Program-made: the position numbers and the translations under genes
Part shown: positions 1 through 6,045 of the stretch, one piece after another
Layout of the letters: each line of letters begins with the position of its first letter
Numbering within the stretch: the stretch's first letter is position 1
Assembly (NCBI GenBank): GCA_012512795.1
Contig: JAAZDL010000079.1
Span: 1 to 6,072, forward strand
DNA length: 6,072 nucleotides
DNA from: Mycoplasmatota bacterium
Lineage (GTDB): Bacteria > Bacillota_I > Bacilli_A > RF39 > UBA660
Reading direction: 5' to 3'
Notes under the pieces: generated by a model
Database searches by the model: none
Told to the model about the DNA's origin: nothing
What the model saw: only the letters and a program-made list of their open reading frames with translations

Positions 1-1454
1 ACACTTTTTATAATGTATATAATAAAGTATATAAAGAATGTACTAGTATTGGAATAGAACATACATATAAAAACTCAATATTTAGTTTATCTAGATTTAG
101 TACTGGTGAATATTTAAATTTAATGAGTAGTGATGTTGATATAATATCTAGCTTCTTTTCAAATGGAATATACAGAGTTATTCAACTTTGCGAGTTCTTA
201 GTAATATACTACTTCTTTTTTACTGTAAATATACTACTTTTTTATGTTACTTTATTTTTTTCAGTTATAGTTCTTATACTTATTGTTATATTTGGAAATA
301 AAATTCAAGTTTATAACAAAGAAAGAAAAGAAAACTTAGATAAAAAAACAAGCGCTATAAATGATGTTTTTGCTGGTATTAATGAAATTAAAGGTTTTAA
401 TGTAGGAAAAACTATTAATAATAAAGTTAATAAAGAAACAAATAAATATACATCATCAAATGCAAGATATGCAATTGTTTATAATAGCATAAATATTGCT
501 GCTGTATATTTTTTTGAAATACTTAGATTACTTGTATTCATATATGGTATATATTTAATAGTGGATGGTAAAATGGAATTAGGATCACTTTTAATAATAT
601 ATAGTTATTATCAAAAAATAATAGACAATTTTTCTCTTGTTTCTACATTAAATTTAGAGTATAAAAATGTTAAAATGTCTCTTATAAGATTTGGAAAATT
701 ATTTGAAAATTCAAGAGAAGAAAATGATAGTGATATTGAAATTAATGATCCTATTGGTAAAATTGATTTTAATCATGTTTTGTATGGATATAGGCATGAT
801 CCTATATTAAATGATTTTACAGTTACTATAAAGCCCAATTCAATTACAGCAATAACTGGTAAAACTGGAAGTGGTAAAACCGGAATATTTGATTTGCTTA
901 TGAAGATGAATAGACAAATTCAAGGTAACATATTAATTGATGGCATTGATATATCTTCTATAAATGATGTTTGTTATTATAATTTAATATCAGTTGCAAG
1001 AAAAAACCCATTATTTTTTGATTGCAGTATTAAAGAAAATTTATTATTAATAGGAAAAGAGTTTAAAGAGATTGAAAAAGTGTGTAAACTAGTTGGTATA
1101 CACGAGCACATATTAAAATTAGAAAAAGGATATGATACCGTAATATCTAATGAGAAAAATGTTCTATCATCATCTGATAAAAGGCTTCTTTCTATAGCTA
1201 GAGTATTGCTAAAAGACACAAAAATATTCTTATTTGATGAAATAATTGAAACTTTGGACAAAGAACATAGGATGAACATAATGAGCATACTAGAAGAAAA
1301 AAAGAAGAATCATACAATTCTAATTATATCTAGAGATAAAAAATTATTAAAAATAACTGATGAAATAATAATTATGAATAGTGGTATATTATCAGGGGTA
1401 GGTACACACAAAGAACTAAGCAATAAAAACGATCTATATAAAGAGATAGCTTAA
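1..1454 (+). CDS. ABC exporter half-transporter (membrane domain fused to ATPase), 5' end cut by window edge
   Basis: This is a type I (B-family) ABC exporter subunit in the plasma membrane; the cargo cannot be told. The frame is open from base 3 with no stop, and the 40 codons before the ATG at 123 already encode the conserved coupling-helix region (FSTGEYLNLMSSDVD), so that ATG is internal. About 100 residues, including the first two membrane helices, should lie outside the window. The visible part holds about four membrane segments (roughly bases 160-300 and 480-620). The ATPase domain follows: A-loop Tyr in LYGY, Walker A GKTGSGKT (858-881), Walker B IFLFDE with the catalytic Glu at 1239-1241, and D-loop ETLD. 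Three usual residues are changed: Q-loop Gln is Lys (1002-1004), the LSGGQ signature reads LSSSD (1164-1178), and the H-loop His aligns with Arg (1332-1334). Such changes suggest the degenerate half of a heterodimer whose partner would be encoded nearby, outside the window. The gene ends at TAA (1452-1454), nine bases from the convergent gene's stop. Family assignment is secure; the role is open. Confidence 0.93.
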   Translation, partial: TFYNVYNKVYKECTSIGIEHTYKNSIFSLSRFSTGEYLNLMSSDVDIISSFFSNGIYRVIQLCEFLVIYYFFFTVNILLFYVTLFFSVIVLILIVIFGNKIQVYNKERKENLDKKTSAINDVFAGINEIKGFNVGKTINNKVNKETNKYTSSNARYAIVYNSINIAAVYFFEILRLLVFIYGIYLIVDGKMELGSLLIIYSYYQKIIDNFSLVSTLNLEYKNVKMSLIRFGKLFENSREENDSDIEINDPIGKIDFNHVLYGYRHDPILNDFTVTIKPNSITAITGKTGSGKTGIFDLLMKMNRQIQGNILIDGIDISSINDVCYYNLISVARKNPLFFDCSIKENLLLIGKEFKEIEKVCKLVGIHEHILKLEKGYDTVISNEKNVLSSSDKRLLSIARVLLKDTKIFLFDEIIETLDKEHRMNIMSILEEKKKNHTILIISRDKKLLKITDEIIIMNSGILSGVGTHKELSNKNDLYKEIA

Positions 1455-1481
1455 AGCATTGTTTTATTCAAACAATGCTTT
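1453..1481 (+). terminator. Hairpin terminator between convergent genes
   Basis: A perfect 12-bp inverted repeat, AAAGCATTGTTT (1453-1464) and AAACAATGCTTT (1470-1481), encloses a five-base loop. On the plus strand the descending arm runs into TTTTG, so it looks like a Rho-independent terminator for the ABC exporter gene. It starts inside that gene's TAA stop. On the minus strand it contains the last four sense codons and the stop of the GT-C gene. In that direction the arm is followed only by TTTAAG, so termination of the minus-strand transcript there is plausible but weaker. The tail has few T residues in both directions. Confidence 0.72.
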
Positions 1482-3461
1482 TGTATTATAAAACAAAGTA
1501 TTATTAGGTAAATTACTCTTTGTATTATTTTTATCATCAAATATTATTAAAGAATTCATAAAAATACTCAATAAAACTATTATTAATAACAAAGTTTTAA
1601 ATGTATTATTTTTAAATGTATTATGATTATTAATTAAATATAATACAAACATAACTATGGAAATTAAGAATATCCAAGCGATTTCTGCAGCATATCTATT
1701 TGTGCTCCCTCCAATATTTGAAGACATCACCAGTAGAAAAAGAGATAAAAGTAAAGTAGAAAATATAATGAAAGAAACAACTTTATCGCTTTTTATCATC
1801 TTTTTACTAACGAATGGTAAATAAAATATTAAAAACCCTAAAATACTCATAGGTATAATTCCTCCAAAAGTATTTGAGTTAAAGTAAAAAGTAAGATGAA
1901 ATGGTAATGAATCATTATTAATTACAAAAGGAAATGTAGGTATTATTGTAGGAAAAGACAACAGGTAACTCCATATTCCGTTTTTAATTGCATACCATCT
2001 TACTCCGAGAGTTTGCATATTAGTTATTGTTATTTGATATTTTTGCCCAAAATCAAATATATTATCAAATCTTATATAATTAAATATCGCTAAAAATAGT
2101 CCAATTATTATATATGGCACTATGTAATAAATGAAGAGTTTCCTATCTGATTTTAATTCTTTAAAGAGTAAAACAAAAGGTATTATTGAAATAAGTATCA
2201 TTGTTGGTCTGCAAGCAACAGCTAATGCAAGAGATAAAGATGCAACAAGAAAATTTAAGTTTTTCTTATTATCTATACCAATTAAATATCTATACAAACC
2301 AAAGACGGATAAAAATATACCAAACATAATTAACATATCATAAAAAGAAGATTGATAAATTAATAATAATATTTTTGAATTAAATAAGAAAAACATAATT
2401 AATAGCAAACTTAATTTAAAAGAAGTATTTGGAAAAAACTTTAAAATAAGTTTTTTAATTAATTTAACAATATATATTGTTGTCAAAATAAATACAATAA
2501 AAGTTAATGTATCATGAAACAAATAATTTCCAGTAATAATTTTATATGCAGTTTGTATTAATGCAGGAAAAATACCAAAATACATATATAATGTTTTATT
2601 ATAATAAGATGTATCCATAATACTATAAAACAAGTAATGATTTTTATACATTTCACTAGCATCAAAAACATTATCAATTTTGTTTAATTCGTATAAATAA
2701 TTGTCTTTAATAGAATATTTTTTTTCAATTAACGAATCTACATAATACTTGCTATACAAATCTGAATAATTACTTTGTGAGTAACCATTCTTTGTGTTAT
2801 TATAAACAATAAATGAAAAAAGTAAAAATAGTATTGTGCTGAATATTAAAATATTATTTTGAAATTTATTTCTTTCTTTTAATTTAATATTAAATTCTTT
2901 AACTTTAAAAAAAGAATAAATAAAAAAGGATAAGATAATTAATATTAATACTCTAGTTGCATTAAAAAAAATAGGCCTTACTTTATTGAAACTAATACTA
3001 TCAATAGTAAAATAACTATATTTTATTAGATTAGTATAAATCTTTATACTATTGGTCTTTCCTGAAAGTTCTAACTGCATATATTTTGTTTTTTCCATAT
3101 CTTTAGTTATATATTTAGTAAGTTTAGTTTCAAACAGTGAGTTTCTTTCATAGTTTTTAAAAGAATCGTCTATATAGTTTATTATTATATTATAAGTGTC
3201 CATACTTATATTTAAATCTAAATATAAGTTTTTAGTTTCTTGATTTATATTTGTGATTTCAATATAATTTTCTGTTTCCATAACTTTATATTTGGATTTA
3301 TCTTCATCATAAACAATACCGTTCATTTTTATATTTTCTTCGTTTACAACTAAGTAATTATTATAAAATAATGACTTTATTGAACTAAAATTAAATACAA
3401 AAACTTCTACCGCTAGAATTATTAAAACTATTATTGATAAATTTTTAGAGTGTTTTTTCAC
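1464..3461 (-). CDS. Multi-membrane GT-C-like glycosyltransferase (lipid-linked sugar donor type)
   Basis: A 665-residue integral membrane protein. I recognise the pattern of a family of large Bacillota membrane proteins related to GT-C glycosyltransferases, with conserved segments around MDTSYYNKTLYMYFGIFPAL (282-301), DFGQKYQIT (470-478) and a late NRYAAEIAW (588-596). Layout: membrane helix at about 8-25; an outside domain of about 130 residues (30-163), rich in predicted strands; a helix at 168-186; a basic cytoplasmic link; a helix at 203-221; a large outside loop (222-292); then about eight to ten further helices. In GT-C enzymes the first large outside loop of the core carries the catalytic acidic residue; Asp234 (in NYSDLY) and Asp283 are candidates. 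The start is GTG (3459-3461), preceded five bases away by AGGAG. An ATG two bases upstream is in another frame and meets TGA at once. It follows the GT2 gene by one base and probably uses its lipid-linked sugar. The GT-C call rests on recalled motifs and topology; sugar and acceptor are unknown. Confidence 0.7.
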   Translation of the reverse strand: MKKHSKNLSIIVLIILAVEVFVFNFSSIKSLFYNNYLVVNEENIKMNGIVYDEDKSKYKVMETENYIEITNINQETKNLYLDLNISMDTYNIIINYIDDSFKNYERNSLFETKLTKYITKDMEKTKYMQLELSGKTNSIKIYTNLIKYSYFTIDSISFNKVRPIFFNATRVLILIILSFFIYSFFKVKEFNIKLKERNKFQNNILIFSTILFLLFSFIVYNNTKNGYSQSNYSDLYSKYYVDSLIEKKYSIKDNYLYELNKIDNVFDASEMYKNHYLFYSIMDTSYYNKTLYMYFGIFPALIQTAYKIITGNYLFHDTLTFIVFILTTIYIVKLIKKLILKFFPNTSFKLSLLLIMFFLFNSKILLLIYQSSFYDMLIMFGIFLSVFGLYRYLIGIDNKKNLNFLVASLSLALAVACRPTMILISIIPFVLLFKELKSDRKLFIYYIVPYIIIGLFLAIFNYIRFDNIFDFGQKYQITITNMQTLGVRWYAIKNGIWSYLLSFPTIIPTFPFVINNDSLPFHLTFYFNSNTFGGIIPMSILGFLIFYLPFVSKKMIKSDKVVSFIIFSTLLLSLFLLVMSSNIGGSTNRYAAEIAWIFLISIVMFVLYLINNHNTFKNNTFKTLLLIIVLLSIFMNSLIIFDDKNNTKSNLPNNTLFYNTKALFE
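1595..1624. repeat. Perfect 15-bp tandem duplication inside the GT-C gene
   Basis: The unit ttttaaatgtattat occurs twice head to tail (1595-1609 and 1610-1624) without a mismatch. Because the unit is five codons long it keeps the frame, giving the protein repeat NNTFKNNTFK in a short basic loop before the last membrane helix. It looks like a recent slippage event and probably has little effect on function. Confidence 0.85.
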
Positions 3462-3462
3462 A

Positions 3463-4164
3463 TTATCTCCTATATTTATATTTAATCATACATTTAATAT
3501 GCCTTAATCCATCTCTTACTGGCCTTAGATGTGATTTTCCTTCTCTTCCATCTTTATACAAGTTAGTAGGGACTTCTATAACTTTTAGTTTATTTTTAAT
3601 TACTTTTATAACCATTTCGCTGGCTAATTCCATACCATTAGATTCTAAGTTTAATTCAATCATTTTTTCTTTATTAAATCCTCTTAAACCGCAATGGTAA
3701 TCTTTGATTATATGATTGCTATATAAAACTCTACCCATAAAAGAAAGAACAGGATTTCCTAAATATTTATTAAAAAATGGCATTGCTCCTTTTTCTATAG
3801 TACCATTAAATCTGTTTCCTATAACAAAGTCATAACCTTCTTCTAATTTTTTATATAATACTATTAAATCATTCAAATCATAACTGCAGTCAGAATCAAA
3901 CATTATAATATATTTTCCGTATGCCTCATTAATTCCTTTTTTAAGAGCGGAACCATAACCTTTTCTTGATTCTTTAATTACTCTTGCTCCGGCATTTTTG
4001 GCAATACTAGAAGAATTATCAGTACTATTGTTATCAACAATTAATACTTCGCCATTAATTTTGTTTTTTTTAATAAAATCAATAGAATCTTTCACACACT
4101 TTCCGACAGTCGATTCTTCATTTAAACAAGGCATTAAAATTGTTAAAGTAACTTCTTTTTTCAT
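3463..4164 (-). CDS. Family 2 glycosyltransferase, polyprenyl-phosphate-sugar synthase type
   Basis: A 233-residue GT-A fold enzyme of the dolichyl/polyprenyl-phosphate glucose or mannose synthase group. It should transfer a sugar from a nucleotide donor to a lipid phosphate carrier at the cytoplasmic membrane face. Evidence: the N-terminal strand and nucleotide motif LTILMPCLNEE (7-17), VDNNSTDNS (43-51), RKGYGSALKKG (67-77), the metal-binding DSD (90-92) in FDSDCSYD, GNRFNGTIEKGAMP (116-129), HCGLRGF (157-163), GMELASEM (177-184) and DGREGKSHLRPVRDGLRH (205-222). These match the family closely through its catalytic domain. Many relatives continue into two or more membrane helices; this one stops about ten residues after the last motif, so it would be a peripheral enzyme with no membrane anchor of its own. 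AGGAGG lies three bases before the ATG. The downstream GT-C gene begins one base after the stop, with its ribosome binding site inside the last two Arg codons, so translation may be coupled. The nucleotide sugar (UDP-Glc, GDP-Man or other) cannot be decided. Confidence 0.9.
   Translation of the reverse strand: MKKEVTLTILMPCLNEESTVGKCVKDSIDFIKKNKINGEVLIVDNNSTDNSSSIAKNAGARVIKESRKGYGSALKKGINEAYGKYIIMFDSDCSYDLNDLIVLYKKLEEGYDFVIGNRFNGTIEKGAMPFFNKYLGNPVLSFMGRVLYSNHIIKDYHCGLRGFNKEKMIELNLESNGMELASEMVIKVIKNKLKVIEVPTNLYKDGREGKSHLRPVRDGLRHIKCMIKYKYRR
3467..3471 (-). promoter_or_regulatory. Ribosome binding site AGGAG that fixes the GTG start of the GT-C gene
   Basis: AGGAG lies within the final AGG-AGA Arg codons of the GT2 gene, followed by its TAA, one base, and GTG. 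The five-base spacing fits the GTG at 3459-3461. The ATG at 3461-3463 is out of frame and is followed immediately by TGA, so it cannot start the protein. Confidence 0.8.
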
Positions 4165-4167
4165 ATT

Positions 4168-4173
4168 CCTCCT
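4168..4173 (-). promoter_or_regulatory. Full-consensus ribosome binding site of the GT2 gene
   Basis: A complete AGGAGG sits directly before the GT2 ATG with a spacer of only three bases (AAT). The match is perfect but the spacing is shorter than usual. No other start gives the full N-terminal strand motif, so the ATG at 4162-4164 is kept. Confidence 0.8.
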
Positions 4174-4182
4174 ATTTTATAT

Positions 4183-4212
4183 AATATATCATACTATACT
4201 TTGTGTTTTCAA
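4183..4212 (-). promoter_or_regulatory. Candidate sigma-70-type promoter for the two glycosyltransferase genes
   Basis: On the minus strand TTGAAA (4207-4212) and TATATT (4183-4188) are 18 bases apart, with TG one base upstream of the -10 box (extended -10 form). The same -35 hexamer is used in front of the RNB gene. The start point would fall near 4176, leaving a leader of only about a dozen bases that includes the AGGAGG. The 64-bp gap after the RNB stop holds no convincing terminator, so read-through from the RNB gene could add to expression. Such boxes arise easily in A+T-rich DNA, hence moderate confidence. Confidence 0.5.
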
Positions 4213-4228
4213 GTTGAGAAGAAATATA

Positions 4229-5983
4229 CTAAGTATTCTTCTTTCTAATTAATTTAGCTTCTTTGTTAAATTCAGAGTTTAATAAAGAAAGTTCTTTGCT
4301 TCTTTGGTTAGAATATTCTATTAAAGATAAAAATTCTTCATAGTTAAAAGATATTTTTTTATCTTTTAATATAAACATATGAATTAAATATTGATTATAT
4401 AAATCCGTATATCTTCTTAAAGGATTCGATGAATGAGAATAAGCTTCTTCGCCAAGACCAAAATGCGGAGCACAGAGAGTTGAATATTCTCCACTTAGGT
4501 AAATACCTTCTAGTATTTTATTTAGTTGGTCATTTTTAGAAAAGTTCAAATCTTTTACAGCTTGTGTTATATATTCTTCACTTTGAGTTCTGTATATGAA
4601 CGGTATATTTTCCTCTTTAGCAATTTTAGCAATTAAAATATTATACATAACCATAAATTGTCTCACGATGATATCGCTTTTAGTGTTTCTCGATTTTTCT
4701 GTTGTTCTATTAGCTTGTTTTTTATCCCAATATTTTGATCTTATATTTGATTTTTCTTCCAATATACTTGCTAACATAAACAACTCTGATAAAGATTTAT
4801 CTAAATCACTAATTGAAACATGATCTAATATTTGTTCACTTTGAATATATGTCAAACTATCTGTAATTTTAATGTCATTTTGAGTTATATAATAATCCAA
4901 TATATCACCACTATCGTTAAGAACAACATTTATGACTAAAGAAGGCCTTCTTACTCCTTTTTTAAAAGATAATTTGTTTTCTACGTTAGAAGGTAACATA
5001 TTTGTCCTTGTCGAGTTTTCCATATAAAGGCATTTAAAATTATTTCTAGCAATTAAATCTATATCACTACCAATATCAATACATTTTCCAGCATCAGTAA
5101 TGTGTATTCCGACTATATATTTATTTCCGTCTTTTTTAATGCTTAATCCATCATCTTTTAAAATTGTTTTTGTACTATCAATTGTTATTATTCTATCATT
5201 ATTAATAGCAGTTTTTTTTATAGTAATTGGGCAATTTGGAATATTAGCATTTATTTTATATTTTTCTAGTATTTCCTCGCAACTATTATAACTTTTACAT
5301 CCGTGTATTATTTGGTATATTTCTTTACTAAACGGATTATCTATATTTGAATTTTGATCAAGTTCGGATATACATTTATCTTTTTTAATATTAGAACTAT
5401 AGAATAAAGACAAAAGAGATATATAATAATAGATATCCTCGTTATTGTTTTTTAAATAATCAATTGTCTTTGAAAAAACATAATCAAAAAGAGTAGTATC
5501 ATTTTCAACTATAGTGTTTTTATTGCAACATATAAACTTTTTAATAATATCTAGATTTTCTTTATTATCAATAAGTTTTATTATAAGGGAGTTTAGTTTT
5601 TTAATATCTATTTCGTTATCAAGTTTTATACTTTCTAATAATTCTATTGTATATGATAATGATTTATTTCTTGATTTTTTTAAATATGGTTTTAATATTT
5701 GAACGATTTCACATATCTGCTTATTGCATACTTCAACATCTTCTTTATTTAATTCAATATTTCTACATAAAATATATAATAAATCAGAAGTTCTATTTAT
5801 TGTATTAAGTCTGTAATCATTTTTTGTACTCATAGAAGAAGAAACTTTATCATATAACAAATTCATAACATTATATAAAAAAGTTTTTTTGTTTAAACAG
5901 TGATTAGTTATATATATTTCAATATCTTCGTTTGAGAAGTTACCATCATTCACAAATTTTAACAAAGAATCTTTTTTACTCAT
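4229..5983 (-). CDS. Atypical RNB-domain (RNase II/R family) ribonuclease-like protein
   Basis: A 584-residue protein with an RNB exoribonuclease domain at about 260-535. Matches to RNase II/R include the active-site segment TIDSTKTILKDD (267-278), HITDAGKCIDIGS (294-306), Tyr320 and MLP (329-331) aligning with the Tyr253 region of E. coli RNase II, RRPSLVINVVLNDSGDI, and the well-kept C-terminal motif PHFGLGEEAY plus SSNPLRRYTDL (506-528). Of the four metal-binding Asp residues (D201, D207, D209, D210 in E. coli), the first, third and fourth are present (269, 277, 278) but the second aligns with Leu275. The canonical family has two cold-shock domains before and an S1 domain after RNB. Here residues 1-255 are instead Lys/Asn/Asp-rich and probably helical, with no family I recognise, and the protein ends about 59 residues after RRY, leaving no S1 domain. 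The start is Met at 5981-5983: a promoter overlaps the in-frame ATG 57 bases upstream (6038-6040), which also lacks a ribosome binding site. It may be a specialised 3'-5' RNase or an RNA-binding derivative. Confidence 0.85.
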   Translation of the reverse strand: MSKKDSLLKFVNDGNFSNEDIEIYITNHCLNKKTFLYNVMNLLYDKVSSSMSTKNDYRLNTINRTSDLLYILCRNIELNKEDVEVCNKQICEIVQILKPYLKKSRNKSLSYTIELLESIKLDNEIDIKKLNSLIIKLIDNKENLDIIKKFICCNKNTIVENDTTLFDYVFSKTIDYLKNNNEDIYYYISLLSLFYSSNIKKDKCISELDQNSNIDNPFSKEIYQIIHGCKSYNSCEEILEKYKINANIPNCPITIKKTAINNDRIITIDSTKTILKDDGLSIKKDGNKYIVGIHITDAGKCIDIGSDIDLIARNNFKCLYMENSTRTNMLPSNVENKLSFKKGVRRPSLVINVVLNDSGDILDYYITQNDIKITDSLTYIQSEQILDHVSISDLDKSLSELFMLASILEEKSNIRSKYWDKKQANRTTEKSRNTKSDIIVRQFMVMYNILIAKIAKEENIPFIYRTQSEEYITQAVKDLNFSKNDQLNKILEGIYLSGEYSTLCAPHFGLGEEAYSHSSNPLRRYTDLYNQYLIHMFILKDKKISFNYEEFLSLIEYSNQRSKELSLLNSEFNKEAKLIRKKNT

Positions 5984-5990
5984 AAATGTA

Positions 5991-5995
5991 TCCCC
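5991..5995 (-). promoter_or_regulatory. Weak ribosome binding site supporting the shorter RNB start
   Basis: GGGGA lies seven bases before the ATG at 5981-5983. It is a poorer match than the AGGAG(G) of the next two genes, but it is the only G-rich purine run in this leader. The alternative upstream ATG (6038-6040) is preceded by CCTTGAA, with no site. Confidence 0.5.
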
Positions 5996-6016
5996 ACTGC
6001 TAATTCTATTAATTTT

Positions 6017-6045
6017 ATAATAACAAAAGTTTTTAAACATTTCAA
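6017..6045 (-). promoter_or_regulatory. Sigma-70-type promoter of the RNB gene
   Basis: On the minus strand TTGAAA (6040-6045) and TATTAT (6017-6022) are separated by exactly 17 bases, and TG one base before the -10 box gives an extended -10. Transcription should start near 6010, leaving a leader of about 27 bases before the ATG at 5983. The -35 box overlaps the upstream ATG at 6038-6040, so the transcript would not contain that codon; this is the main reason for choosing the shorter protein. Confidence 0.68.

Noticed and set aside
977..1288. Minus-strand open frame of 103 codons inside the exporter ATPase region
   Set aside because: It lies wholly antisense to conserved ABC motifs, has no ribosome binding site or domain, and is expected by chance in A+T-rich DNA. 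The same applies to other short antisense frames at 2131-2343, 3998-4252, 4596-4823, 5100-5291 and 5514-5702.
123..1454. Exporter as a decayed pseudogene because of its altered ATPase motifs
   Set aside because: The frame is uninterrupted, Walker A and B are perfect, and the membrane domain pattern is intact; specialised function is more likely than decay.
3461..3463. ATG immediately before the GT-C coding region
   Set aside because: It is out of frame and is followed directly by TGA; the GTG two bases later has correct AGGAG spacing.
4217..4242. Hairpin AGAAGA/TCTTCT at the end of the RNB gene as a terminator
   Set aside because: The stem is interrupted by a bulge, is A/T-rich, and on the transcript strand is followed by CAACTTG rather than a T run.
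5984..6040. Longer start of the RNB gene at 6040
   Set aside because: It lies in the -35 region of a good promoter, has no ribosome binding site, and adds only residues unlike a domain.
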